Origin: Stramonita haemastoma
Taxonomy: Eukaryota > Mollusca > Gastropoda > Neogastropoda > Muricidae
Direction of reading: 5' to 3'
Length of the DNA stretch: 64,000 bases
Assembly: GCA_030674155.1 (NCBI GenBank)
Contig: CM060328.1
Span: 36,011,816-36,075,815, forward strand
Made by a program: the position numbers and the translations under genes. This document shows, piece after piece, positions 20,836 to 31,575 of the stretch; within the stretch, counting starts at the first letter, position 1, and each line of letters opens with the position of its first letter. Below the pieces are notes generated by a model. The model saw only the letters and a list, made by a program, of their open reading frames with translations, had not been told where the DNA came from and ran no database searches.

Positions 20836-21958
20836 TGTGTGGGGCCTCCAACCACCTTTTCTTTTCCCCGTTTTTTCTTTTCTTTCTTTTATTTTCTTTT
20901 CATGTGTGGGGCCTCCAAACACCTTTTCTTTTCCCCCATTTTTTTTCTTTTCTTTCTTTTATTTTCTTTTCATGTGTGGGGCCTCCAACCACCTTTTCTT
21001 TTCCCCGTTTTTTTTCCTTCTTTTTTTTTATATGTGGGGCCTCCAACCACCTTTTCTTTTCCCCGTTTTTTTTCCTTTTTTTTCTTTTTTATATGTGGGG
21101 CCCCCAACCACCTTTTCTTTTCCCCGTTTTTCCTTTCTTTTTTTTTTTTATATGTGGGGCCTCCAACCGCCTTTTCTTTTCCCCGTTTTTTCTTTCTTTC
21201 TTTCTTTTTTTTATATGTGGGGCCCCCAACCACCTTTTCTTTTCCCCGTTTTTTTCCTTCTTTTTTTTTTTTTTATATGTGGGGCCCCCAACCACCTTTT
21301 CTTTTCCCCATTTTTTCTTCTTTTTTTTATATGTGGGGCCCCCAACCACCTTTTCTTTTCCCCGTTTTTTTCTTTCTTTTTTTTTTTTTTTAATACGTGG
21401 GGCCTCCAACCACCTTTTCTTTTCCCCGTTTTTTTCTCTTTTTTTCTTTTTTTTAATACGTGGGGCCCCCAACCACCTTTTCTTTTCCCCGTTTTTTTTC
21501 TTTCTTTTTTTTTTTTAATACGTGGGGCCTCCAACCACCTTTTCTTTTCCCCGTTTTTTTCTTTTTTTTTCTTTTTTTTAATACGTGGGGCCCCCAACCA
21601 CCTTTTCTTTTCCCCGTTTTTTTCTTTCTTTTTTTTTTTTTTAATACGTGGGGCCTCCAACCACCTTTTCTTTTCCCCGTTTTTTTCTTTCTTTTTTTTT
21701 TTTTAATACGTGGGGCCCCCAACCACCTTTTCTTTTCCCCGTTTTTTTCTTTCTTTTTTTTTTTTTAATACGTGGGGCCTCCAACCACCTTTTCTTTTCC
21801 CCAGTTTTTGTCCCTTTTTTTTTTTTTTTATATGTGGGGCCCCCAATCACCTTTTCTTTTCCCCGTTTTTTTCTCTTTTCTTTTTATGTGGGGCCTCCAA
21901 CCACCTTTTCTTTTCCCCGTTTTTTTTCTCTTTTCTTTCTTTTCTCTTCTTCTTCCCC
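20836..21958. repeat. Array B, copy 3
   Basis: About 18 units. From about 21,390 to 21,850 cores alternate between GGGGCCTCC and GGGGCCCCC and are preceded by AATACGTG instead of ATATGTG, giving a two-unit higher-order repeat of about 125 bp. Frames are open on both strands for over 200 codons, which follows from composition. Confidence 0.85.
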
Positions 21959-22004
21959 CCCCCGAGTAACATCACTACCATCCCCACTCCCCCAAAATTC
22001 CTGT

Positions 22005-22195
22005 ACATGAGACTATTAGCTGATGTCCTGTGTCTCAACACATCAACAACATCTTGCGCACATATTAAAGCTTATTCCACCTTACGGAGGAGTAGGTCAA
22101 TGCATGCTGGTAGGAAGAAATGACAAAGTTTGGATTAACGCATGCCCACTGATGTGTTTATACATCATCCTTGAGGCTGGAAAGCTATCTTAGTG
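22005..22195 (+). mobile_element. Diverged SINE-I, copy 3
   Basis: Keeps 'gagactattagctgatgtcc', 'cttgcgcacatatt' and 'ggaggagtaggtcaatgcat' in SINE-I order but is clearly more diverged than 2,104-2,291. The same version lies in copy 4 at 28,045. Confidence 0.55.
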
Positions 22196-22349
22196 ATGGG
22201 AAAATGGCTGTATACCTAAAATCTCACCATTGGGGAATCTTTCAGCTCTAGCCAAAGTACAAGAGGCAAAAAGAAACCCTGGAGAATAACAACCATTCAT
22301 GTTAAAAATCAAGAGGGTATTTGACAGAACTGTGCCTTGCAGGTAAGGT
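22196..22349. mobile_element. SINE-IV 3' part, copy 3
   Basis: Contains 'aaaatctcaccattgggga' and 'cagctctagcc', the 3' motifs of SINE-IV seen whole at 57,203-57,240. Followed by 'gacagaactgtgccttgcag', a degraded form of the array donor border with GC in place of GT on the minus strand. Confidence 0.5.
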
Positions 22350-22640
22350 AAAGTTAAAGGTGTCCCAAAACCTAGGCAGTCATAGGGGAGCAAGGCATCA
22401 GAGACCTCAGCTTCTTTAGGGGCTAGCATATTGAGGGCAGCGCCCATCTCCTCTCCCTCGCTGCTTTACCTTCCCTGACCCTAAAGAGGGCAGGTACCCA
22501 TTCACAGCTGGGTGAACAGGGGAACTGTACTGAAGCCAAGGCGCACAAACTGTCACCCATCCAAATGATAACCACGCTCGACGCTGCTTAACTTGGTTTG
22601 GAGAAAGCAAGCACTCTGACCACTTGGCTCTCCCGCCCCC
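22350..22640 (-). mobile_element. SINE-II, near full length
   Basis: Reverse-complement match along its length to 51,650-51,925: tRNA-like head at the right ('gcaagcactctgaccacttg'), then 'gccaaggcgcacaaactgtc', 'gggcaggtacccattcacag' and 'gggcagcgcccatctcctct'. Only the head of this element is found in copies 1 and 2. Confidence 0.7.
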
Positions 22641-22870
22641 ATGTATCTTGCAGAGAAACAGTAAACGGTTTTTTTCTTTAGTCCTTGCTGTAATGAAGAA
22701 GTCCTTGCTGAGATGATGAAGAAGTCCTTGCTGTGATGAAGAAGTCCTTAAAATGATGAAGAAGTCCTTGAAGTGATGAAGTCCTTGCTGAGATGATGAA
22801 GAAGTCCTTGCTGTGATGAAGAAGTCCTTAAAATGATGAAGAAGTACTTGAAGTGATGAAGTCCTTGAAG
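22641..22870 (-). repeat. 20-bp array A', copy 3 part a
   Basis: A short array, with a 113-bp internal duplication ('ccttgctgagatgatgaaga' occurs twice). It is cut off at 22,870 by sequence not found elsewhere in the locus. Confidence 0.6.
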
Positions 22871-23650
22871 CACAACACACCTATCCCACACCAGTCAGCC
22901 ACAGCTAAGATTAGTGCGCCCTGTCTTTGTACCCCCCACACCCCTCCCTTTTTTTTCCACCTTTCCCCCACCACTGTGTCTCAAACTATCGCACACTTGC
23001 ACAGAAGGCCTGAGAGGTGGATGGCTAGAAAGAGGGCAAAGTTTACGTTATGTTAGACAAGTGCGCTGCGTGCAGCAGGCTCGCCACGCGGGAGTAGATC
23101 AAGAATGCCAAATTTATCAGTTTTTCCCAAGATTTGAACCCCTCAAAAGAGATGAACACGTTGACAAGATACAAAAATATTGAAGGAAGTTTAAAAATGA
23201 AGCATTAATATTACAATCCGGGCTTTGACAAAATCAAATTTATCTGAATTCAGTAGGAAAATTGCGATCAATTTACGTCACTGGCGTGAGAGTTACCACT
23301 CTCAATACTAAACAAAGAAGAGCAACATGACGTGAACATCCCATCAAGCTGTTATTTTTTGCTTTAACTCCTAAGCAGATGAAAGAAATCGATTCAAATT
23401 TACTTCACAACAACAAGAGAACACTGCATTGAATACACCTGAATATAGCGCTGAGGAATTCTGCAAACATATCACAAAGCACTGAAAAGTTGGAAAACAA
23501 AATCCGTGTGGTCACTTTTCTCCACTGTAACAGTGGAAAGGATGCCACACTATCTTGAGCAGACCCTTCCATGCGGTAAGAGTGTGAGCTAAGATTAGAT
23601 CATAAGGGCTCAAGTACCAGCGTCTGAGAGCAGCGGAAAGTGGGGTTAAA
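22871..23650. other. Copy-3-specific insert
   Basis: 780 bp of non-repeat sequence present only in copy 3. It is less AT-rich at 22,900-23,100, with a short G+C-rich patch 'gctcgccacgcgggagtaga'. I found no terminal repeats, tRNA-like head or long reading frame, and cannot say where it came from. Confidence 0.5.
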
Positions 23651-24347
23651 TGTCTGCCGTGGAAGTGATGAAGTCCTTGCAGTGATGAAGAAGTCCTTGA
23701 AGTGATGAGAAAGTTCTTGCTGTATTGAAGAAGTCCTTGTAGCGATGAAGAAGTCCTTGCAGCAATGAAGTTCTTGAAGTGATGAAGTCCTTGCAGTGAT
23801 GAAGAAGTGCATGCAGTGATGAAGAAGTGCATGCAGTGATGAAGAAGTCCTTGCAGTGAAGAAGTCCTTGCAGTGTTGAAGAAGTCCATGCAGTGTTGAA
23901 GAAGTCCTTGCAGTGATGAAGAAGTCCATACAGTGATGAAGAAGTCCATGCGGTGATGAAGAAGTCCATGCAGTGATGAAGAAGTCCATGCAGTGAAGAC
24001 GAAGTCCTTGCTGTGATGAAGAAGTCCTTGCTGTGAAGAAGGCCTTGCTGTGATGAAGAAGGCCTTGCTGTGATGAAGAAGTCCTTGCTGTGATGAAGAA
24101 GTCCTTGCTGTGATGAAGAAGTCCTTGCTGTGATGAAGAAGTCCTTGCTGTGATGAAGAAGTCCTTGCTGTGATGAAGAAGGCCTTGCTGTGATGAAGAA
24201 GTCCTTGCTGTGATGAAGAAGTCCTTGCTGTGATGAAGTCCTCTTGAAGTCCTGATGGTGGTGAAAAGGAATCCAGGCGATGTAAAAGTCCAGGTGATGA
24301 GGAAACTGCAAGTCCCTGTGATATGAAGACCTGGCGATGATGACCAT
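23651..24347 (-). repeat. 20-bp array A', copy 3 part b; candidate exon
   Basis: About 30 units: CAGTGAT type to the left, CTGTGAT type to the right, so it is a hybrid of A and A'. All three minus frames are open across it (23,512-24,456, 314 codons; 23,600-24,358; 23,646-24,347). The acceptor side is intact; the left border is not recognisable. Confidence 0.6.
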
Positions 24348-24715
24348 CTGGAGAACATACTATCAGGAATGGGTTATGATTCCAAAACACAGACAAGGGA
24401 GTCGAGTATAAGCAAGGCAAAAACAAAATGATAAAATAACAAAGAAAGATACTCACAGAACATAGTGCAATATAACATTAATGTACCATGACTTTATCAT
24501 GCATCCTACTTAAGTGCCACACATTTTTACTTTAATATGTACATTTTCTGGTCATAAGAAAACACAATTCAACTTCTTTAGAACATACAGAATGTGAATG
24601 CCACTAATTTTCAAGAGATGAGAAATAAGATACCTTATTAACAGGGCGGTATCAGATCCAGTACAATTAACATCATTTATATACAGAATGAAAAAGATAG
24701 GTGACAGAAACATAC
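24348..24715 (-). other. Spacer between A' and D, copy 3
   Basis: Paralogous spacer, left end overlapping the best reverse-transcriptase remnant. Confidence 0.5.
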
Positions 24716-24722
24716 CTTGAGA
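24632..24722 (-). pseudogene. Reverse-transcriptase-like remnant (clearest copy)
   Basis: On the minus strand about 30 codons read SQGMFLSPIFFILYIND and then a stretch ending DTALLI. This is the region just before the FADD catalytic box in non-LTR reverse transcriptases, where the usual form is PQGxxLxPxLFxxYIND. The donor-like AAG|GTATG lies inside the CAA-GGT-ATG codons. It lies in a longer open frame (24,552-24,884). It is too short to assign a LINE clade. Related but more degraded segments abut arrays A, E and F. Confidence 0.55.
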
Positions 24723-24967
24723 ACCAGTAAAATTTGACTTTTGAAGTCCTGGCAATGAGGGTGTCCTTGTGAAGTAGAAGTCTTTCCATTGATGAAGAAG
24801 TCCTTGCATTGATAAAGAAGTCCTTGCAGTGATGAAGAAGTCATTGCTGTGGTAAAGAAGTCCATGCAGAGATGAAGAAGTCAAAGTGATGAAGAAGTCC
24901 TTGCTGTGGTGAAAAAGTCCTTGTGATGATGAAGAAGTCTTGTGATGACATTATCCTGGTGAAGATC
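24716..24967 (-). repeat. Array D, copy 3 (hybrid with F); candidate exon
   Basis: The right end is D-type (one unit ending 'gcaatcaaacaaa'), while the left part is F-like ('gaagtcctggcaatgagggt'). Borders are conserved (TTTGATTGCCAG; TTCTCAAG|GTATGT). It looks like an exchange between paralogous arrays D and F. Confidence 0.5.
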
Positions 24968-25420
24968 CTGGCAATCAAACAAATAGGAATACAATATTAT
25001 CTAAAAAACAAAAACAATAACAAATGAAACAATATTATCTAAAAACAACAGCAAACAAACAAAAAAACAATACAAATGTGTGTAGGTGATAAGCCATTTA
25101 AAAATATATTAATAACAAAAATATATGAAAGAAGAAATCATCACAGATTGTAGCACAGTACTACACTAATGTATCATGACCTTCATTCTGCCCACTACCT
25201 TTTTACATATTTTTTTACAATTTTAATCCCTACATTTTTATTCACACAGCCCCCCCCCCCCCCCCCCCACCCCCCCTCCAAACTTAAGAATATTCAGAAT
25301 GTAAATCTAAAAAGTCTCCAAGAGCAGATTCATCAGACTTTTATCCCACAGTACTATAAGATCCAATACAACCATAATTGTTTGTATAAAAAATGGATAC
25401 AAGGGAAGACAGAACCATAC
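24968..25420 (-). other. Spacer between D and E, copy 3
   Basis: Contains a nearly pure C run at 25,250-25,268. No gene found. Confidence 0.55.
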
Positions 25421-25786
25421 CTTGCAGGGAACAAGTAAAAGATGACTTGTGAAGTCCTGGTGTTGATGAAATCCTGGTGTTGATGAAATCCTGGTGTTGA
25501 TAAAGTCCTGGTGTTAGAAGTCCTGGTGTTGATGAAGTCCTGGTGTTGATGAAGTCCTGGTGTTGATGAATTTCTGGTGTTGATGAAGTCCTGGTGTTGA
25601 TGAAGTCTTGGTGTTGGTGAAGTCCTGGTGTTGATGAAGTCCTGGTGTTGATGAAGTCCTGGTGTTGATGAAGTCCTGGTGTTGGTGAAGTCCTGGTGTT
25701 AATGAAGTTCTGAGGGGGATAGAAGTTCGGGCGATGATGATGACTGAAGTCCCAAAGATGATGAAAGTTCTTGGGATGATGAGATT
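25421..25786 (-). repeat. 17-bp array E, copy 3; candidate exon
   Basis: The shortest E array (366 bp). Acceptor TTTTTTGGACAG and donor CCTGCAAG|GTATGG are intact. One open stretch (25,341-25,982, 213 codons) continues from the new A array of copy 4, through the junction and across E, then into the reverse-transcriptase-like remnant. Confidence 0.6.
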
Positions 25787-25815
25787 CTGTCCAAAAAACA
25801 AAATCCACAAAACCC
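25787..25815. other. Recombinant junction between macro-units 3 and 4
   Basis: The spacer that starts beyond E in copies 1, 2 and 4 (caaaacacacaaaacattt) is cut after about 20 bases here and replaced by A-array sequence 'aaagtcttgacagtgaagaa'. F, G and both SINEs are missing between. Confidence 0.7.
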
Positions 25816-27077
25816 ACAAAAGTCTTGACAGTGAAGAAGTCCATGCAGTGACACAGTAGGCCTAGTCCTTGCAGCAAAGGGATGCTTGGAGCAATGAAAA
25901 AAAAGTCTAGGCAATGAAAAAGCCTTTGCAATGAAGACATCCTTGCAATGAAAAAGCCTTTGCAATGAAGACATCTTTGCAATGAAGAAGTCCTTGCAAT
26001 GAAGACATCCGTGCAATGAAGAAGCCCTTGCAGTGTTGAAGTAGTATTTGCAGCGATGAGATGCTTGTGGCAATGGAAAAGTCTTTAAAGTGAAGAAGCG
26101 CTTGCAGTAAGTCCTTGCAGTGATAAAGAATTCCTTGCAGTGAACAAGTCCTTGTAGTGAGTAAGTCCTTGCAATGATGAAGAAATGTTTGTGGTAATGA
26201 AGAAGTCCTAAAAAAAAAATAATAAAAAAAAGTCCTTGCAGTGATAAAGAAGTCCTTGCAGTGATGAAGAAGTGTTTGTGGTAATGAAGAAGTCATAAGA
26301 AAAAAAAAGTCCTTTTAATGATGAAGAAGTCTTTGCAGTGATAAAGAAGTTCTTGCAGTGATAAAGTAGTCCTTGTAGTGATGAAGTAGTCCTTGCCGTG
26401 ATGAAGTAGTCCTTGCAGTGATGAAGTAGTATTTTCAGTGATGATGAAGTCCTTGCAGTGATAAAGTAGTCCTTGCAGTGATGATGAATTCCTTGCAGTG
26501 ATAGTAATGATGAAGAAGTCTTTGTTGTATTGATGAAGTCTTTCCAGTAATAAAGAACTTGCAGTGATGAAGAAGTCCTTGCAGTTATGATGATGTCCTT
26601 GTGGCAATCGTAGTCCTTTTCATGACAAAAAAGTCCTTGCAAAGATGAAGAAGTTCTGCAGTGAGAAAGACATCTTTGTGGTGATGAACAAGACCTTGCA
26701 GCATTGAAGAAGCCATTGCAGTGATGAAGAAGTCTTTGCAGCAATGAAGAAGTCCTTAAAGTAATGAACAAGTCTTTGCAGTGATTCCTTGCAGTGATAA
26801 AGAAGTCCTTGCAGAGGTGAAGAAGTCATTGCACAAATGAAGAAGTCCTTCCAGAGTTGAAGTCCTTGCAGCAATGAAGAAGTCCTTGCACCAATAAAGA
26901 AGTCATTGCAGCAACAAAGTACTTCTTTCTGTGACTAAAAAGTCCTTACTTGGATGGAAAAGTCCTTGCAGCAGTTAACAAGCCACGAATAAGTCCTTGG
27001 AACAATCAAGTTTTCCCAACAGCGACAAAAAAGTCCTTGCAGCAATAAAGAACTCAATTTCACAGCGGATATTAAAC
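25816..27077 (-). repeat. 20-bp array A, copy 4; candidate exon
   Basis: The longest A array (1.26 kb). Open on the minus strand in overlapping stretches (25,699-26,073; 25,907-26,296; 26,208-26,771). Acceptor TTGCTGATAG is present; the donor border was lost in the junction at 25,800. Confidence 0.6.
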
Positions 27078-27305
27078 CTATCAGCAATACATAAATGCAC
27101 AAATTATTAGCCAAAAACACAAACTTTACTTTCATCTGACAGTGACTATATTTCAATGAACAATCAAACCAATCTTAATATTAAAAATATGAATTTCAAG
27201 CTTGACACAAAATGTATAATTCCAACAAAAACACACACATCAGAAAACTATATTTTTTGTGGGGTCTTAAACCTATTTTTCACCCCATATTTTCTTTTCT
27301 CTTCT
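27078..27305 (-). other. Linker L1, copy 4
   Basis: Same subtype as copies 1 and 3. No gene found. Confidence 0.6.
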
Positions 27306-27995
27306 TTTCATGTGTGGGGCCTCCAACCACCTTTTCTTTTCCCCATTTTCTCCTTTCTTTCTTTTTTTTTTCTTATGTGTGGGGCCTCCAACCACCTTTT
27401 CTTTTCCCCGTTTTTTTCCTTCTTTTTTTTAATATGTGGGGCCTCCAACCACCTTTTCTTTTCCCCATTTTTTTCCTTTTTTTTTTTTATATGTGGGGCC
27501 TCCAACCACCTTTTCTTTTCCCTGTGTTTTTTTTTTTTTTTTTTTTTTATGTGGGGCCAACCACCTTGTCTTTTCCCCGTTTTTTTTATTTTTATGTGGG
27601 GCCTCCAACCACCTTTTCTTTTCCCCATTTTCTCCTTTCTTTCTTTTTTTTTTCTTATGTGTGGGGCCTCCAACCACCTTTTCTTTTCCCCGTTTTTTTT
27701 CTTTTTTTTTAATATGTGAGGCCTCCAACCACCTTTTCTTTTCCCCGTTTTTTTCCTTCTTTTTTTTTATATGTGGGGCCTCCAACCACCTTTTCTTTTC
27801 CCCGTATTTTTTCTTTTTTTAATTTGTGGGGCTTCCAACCACCTTTTCTTTTCCCCATTTTTTTTTTTTTTTTTTTTTAATATGTGGGGCCTCCAACCAC
27901 CTTTTCTTTTCCCCGTTTTTTTTTTTATGTGGGGCCTCCAACCACCTTTTCTTTTCCCCATTTTTTTCTCTTTTCTTTTCTTTCTTTTCTCTTCT
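27306..27995. repeat. Array B, copy 4
   Basis: About 13 units. A 297-bp block with 'ccccattttctcctttctttc' at its start (27,340 and 27,626) is duplicated internally. One unit lacks CTCC from the core ('ggggccaaccacc', about 27,553). Confidence 0.85.
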
Positions 27996-28044
27996 TCTTT
28001 TCCCCCGAGTTAACATCACTGCCATCCCCACTCCCCCAAAATTC

Positions 28045-28419
28045 CTGTACATGAGACTATCAGCTGATGTCCTGTGTCTCAATACACAAGCAACATCTTG
28101 CGAATATATTAAAGCTTATTCCACCTTATGGAAGAGTAGGCCAATGCATGCTCGTAGGAAGAAATGACAAAGTTTTGATAAATGCATGCCCACTGATGTG
28201 TTTATACATCATCCTTGAGGCCGGAAAGCTATCTTAGTGATGGGAAAATGGCTGTATACCTAAAATCTCACCACTGGGGAATCTTTCAGCTCTAGCCAAA
28301 GTACAAAAGGCAAAAAGAAATCCTGAAGGATAACAACCATTCATGTAAAAAATCAAGAGGGTATGTGACAGAACTGTGCCTTGTAGGTAAGGTAAAGGTA
28401 AAGGTGTCTTCTGGTGATG
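28045..28419. mobile_element. Diverged SINE-I and SINE-IV 3' part, copy 4
   Basis: Matches 22,005-22,349 of copy 3. At its right end the minus strand reads CTACAAG|GCACAG, a GC-type version of the array donor border, adjoining array D instead of SINE-II. Confidence 0.5.
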
Positions 28420-28758
28420 AAAAATTCTGATGAGGTTATCCTGGTGAAGACAAAGTCCTTGTGATGATGAAGAAGTCTTGTGATGACAAAGTCCTTGTGA
28501 TGATGAAGCAGTCTTGTGATGAAGTTATCCTGGTGAAGACAAAGTCCTTGTGATGATGAAGAAGTCTTTTTATGAAGTTATCCTGGTGAATGACAAAGTT
28601 CCTTCTCGTGATGATGAAGAAGTCTTGTGATGAAGTTATCCTGGTGAAGACAAAGTCCTTGTGATGAGGAAGAAGTCTTGTGATGAAGTTATCCTGGTGA
28701 AGACAAAGTCCTTGTGATGATGAAGAAGTCTTGTGATGAAGTTATCCTGGTGAAGATC
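28420..28758 (-). repeat. 53-bp array D, copy 4; candidate exon
   Basis: About six units, one with an inserted 'ttctcg' (near 28,600). The acceptor TTTGATTGCCAG is intact. Confidence 0.6.
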
Positions 28759-29208
28759 CTGGCAATCAAACAAATAGGAATACAATATTATCTAAAAAAA
28801 AACGACAACAAAAAAACAATATCATCTAAAAACAACAACAAACCAACACAAAAATAACACAAATCTGTGTAGGTGATAAACAAGCCATGTAAAAAATAAT
28901 TTGATGAAAAAAATATGAAAGAAGAAATCATCACAGATTGTAGCACAGTACTACACTAATGTACCATGACCTTCATTCTGCCCACTATCTTTTCACATAT
29001 ATTTTTTTACAATTTTAATCCCTACATTTTTATTTACAGACCCCCCCCCCCCCCCCCCCCCCCCCTCCAAACTTTAGAATATTCAGAAAGTAAATATAAA
29101 AAGTCTTGAAGAACAGAATTATCAGACTTTTACCCCACAGTACTATAAGATCCTATACCGTCATAATTGTTTGTATAAAAAATGGATTCAGGGGAGACAG
29201 AACCATAC
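28759..29208 (-). other. Spacer between D and E, copy 4
   Basis: Contains the longest C run of the four copies (29,041-29,065). No gene found. Confidence 0.55.
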
Positions 29209-29610
29209 CTTGCAGGGAACAAGTAAAAGATGACTTGCGAAGTCCTGGTGTTGATGAAGTCCTGGTGTTGATGAAGTACTGGTGTTGATGAAGTCCTGGT
29301 GTTGATGAAGTCCTGGTGCTGTTGAAGTCCTGGTGTTGGTGAAGCCCTGGTGTTGGTGAAGTTCTGGTGTTGATGAAGTCCTGGTGTTGTTGAAGTCCTG
29401 GTGTTGGTGAAGCCCTGGTGTTGGTGAAGTTCTGGTGTTGATGAAGTCCTGGTGTTGTTGAAGTCCTGGTGTTGGTGAAGCCCTGGTGTTGGTGAAGTTC
29501 TGGTGTTGATGAAGTCCTGGTGTTGATAAAGTTCTGAGGGGGATAGAAGTTCGGAAGATGATGATGACTGAAGTCCCAGAGACGATGAAAGTTCTTGGGA
29601 TGATGAGATT
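29209..29610 (-). repeat. 17-bp array E, copy 4; candidate exon
   Basis: Three near-identical blocks of about 68 bp (TTGTTGAAG, then TTGGTGAAGCCC, then TTGGTGAAGTTC) give a four-unit higher-order repeat. All three minus frames are open (29,130-29,639; 29,153-29,632; 29,188-29,634). Both splice-like borders are intact. Confidence 0.6.
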
Positions 29611-29973
29611 CTGTCCAAAAAACAAAACACACAAAACATTTTTATCTCAAAAGAGGAAATTGGAGCAGCTTATAAGCAAGGCACTAAAAAAGAAATGACA
29701 AAAATTACATCAATAAGGAACAAAAAATCACAGACCGTAGCATTGTATAACAATGCATCCACACTTTATGCAGTCTTACGCTCCTGCTACATATTTTTAC
29801 CGTTTTTATTCAGTACATTTCTTTCTATAGGAAACTCTTCAACTTTAAAATACACACACCATTAATTTCACTTCCAAGAGCAGCGTCATCAAGGTATCTA
29901 TCAACAGTGTAGTTTCAGCTCCAGTTCAATTAAAATTATATAAGAATGAAGAGGACAGTTGACAGAATCATAC
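29611..29973 (-). other. Spacer between E and F, copy 4
   Basis: As copies 1 and 2. Nothing further found. Confidence 0.5.
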
Positions 29974-30213
29974 CTTGAAGAAGACCAGTCACAGAAGATT
30001 TCTGAAGTCCTGGCAATGAAGGCATCCTTGCAGTGATGAACAAGTCTTTGAAATGATAGAGATGTCCTTGTGATGATGAAGTCATTTTAGCAATGAAGAT
30101 GTCCTGATGAAGATGATCCTTTGTAATGATGACATCTTTGCAGTGATTATGAAGTCAATGCAGCAATAAAAAAAAAGTCCTTGCAATCAAGAAATTCTCG
30201 CAAAGATGAAGAC
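29974..30213 (-). repeat. Mixed array F, copy 4; candidate exon
   Basis: Shortest F array. Acceptor TTTGTATGATTACCAG; donor CTTCAAG|GTATGA. Less open than in copy 2. Confidence 0.5.
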
Positions 30214-30556
30214 CTGGTAATCATACAAACAGAAACACATTATCTTAAAACAGACACAAGTAATGAGCAAGCCATTCAAAAATAAAATAAAACAACATTA
30301 AGGACAAACAAATAATCACAAAATACAGGTGGTAACATTAACATGTCATGTCATCATACTGCTCTCTATCTTACAAAACATGTTTACCGTTTTCATCAGT
30401 AGAGGAAACTTTTCCACTCCCTTACAATACACACAGTATCAATGTCATTTATCTCCAACAGCAGTTTCCACAGAGAACTTTACCAACACTGTGCTACCAC
30501 ATCCAATACTGTTTCAACTGTATAAAAAATGCAGACAATAGATGGCAAAACTGTAC
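30214..30556 (-). other. Spacer between F and G, copy 4
   Basis: As 8,512-8,855. Nothing further found. Confidence 0.5.
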
Positions 30557-30782
30557 CTTGCAAGGAGCAAGTTAAAAATTAACTTTTAAAGTCCTGGTGT
30601 TGATGATGACTGTAGAACTGGTGATGAATAAGACTGAAGTGCTGGTGCTGATGAAGACTGAAGTCCTGGTGATGATGAAGACTGAAGTTCTGGTGATGAT
30701 GAACACTGAAGTCCTGGTGATGATGAACACTGAAGTTCTGGGCATATTTGAGCAATGGTGAAGTTCTTGTGATGATGATTTT
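30557..30782 (-). repeat. 24-bp array G, copy 4; candidate exon
   Basis: About five units, open on the minus strand in two frames (30,572-30,811 and 30,586-30,795). Acceptor GTTTTTGACAG; donor CTTGCAAG|GTACAG. Confidence 0.55.
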
Positions 30783-30960
30783 CTGTCAAAAACACAAATA
30801 CTATATCTCAAAACAGATGAAATAAATCAAGAGCAAGACAAAGTTCTGTGCAATATTTTTTCCCAATCTAAATCAAATCATCACATAATACAACACAGTA
30901 TAACACTGATGCATCACAATTCATGCAGCTTACTTTCGCACTACAAGTTTTAGTCAAAAC

Positions 30961-31575
30961 ACGTAAGTAGGAAAGTGTCACAATGGTTTAGATGTTCCCC
31001 TGCCTAACAAGTAAACCAAGAGATTCCGGGTTCCATTCCCAGCCTTGCCCTTTTTTCCCAGTTTGATGGGAAAATCAAAATGAATATCAAGTCTTTACGA
31101 GGAAACTGTAAACTAGATGGACCCATGTGCTTTTCGTTTTATTTATCTATTTAACTGTTCTTTTTTTTCATGGATAATGGAATAAGCTATCATGTGCTTT
31201 TTCAGATCCAGTCCCCATGTGTATGCAGTTTTGTCAATTTTGTCATCTGTTTCCGACAGTACAAAATAGACTGTTCCTCCGAAACGGGGAACAGCTTTTA
31301 GTGCGTGTGCAAGATGTTCTATGTGCATTCGCACATGATACCTCAACTTTTATTCTCATCCAAAGGACTTTTGTGGGTAGTGGAGTTTGGACTGATGTTA
31401 TCTCCAAGGGAATATATCCCCTTGAACACGATTCAAACACAGGTCAGCTGATCACAAGTGCAATGTACAATGTTCAAACCAACCAAGCTATCCCATTACA
31501 CACTTGTGTACATCAAAAGTATCCTTCACGGCGGAATCAAAAGCAGTTTCATTAGGTCACATAATCAACAGGGTG
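30961..31575. mobile_element. SINE-IV interrupted by SINE-I, copy 4
   Basis: Same nested insertion as in copies 1 and 2; SINE-I on the minus strand at about 31,155-31,485. Confidence 0.65.

Larger units (their letters stand above)
19546..25810 (-). repeat. Macro-unit copy 3 (M5, C, F and G absent)
   Basis: This 6.3-kb copy runs A, L1, B, diverged SINE-I, a full SINE-II, a short A' array, 0.8 kb of unrelated sequence, a second A' array, D, and E. It then jumps at about 25,800 from just beyond the E array straight into a new A array. M5, C, F and G are missing. The pattern fits unequal exchange between similar arrays. Confidence 0.8.

Noticed and set aside
24632..24722. Diversity-generating retroelement (reverse transcriptase remnant beside variable repeats)
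   Set aside because: The remnant is about 30 codons of a non-LTR type, there is no template/variable repeat pair with adenine-specific changes, and the setting is eukaryotic.
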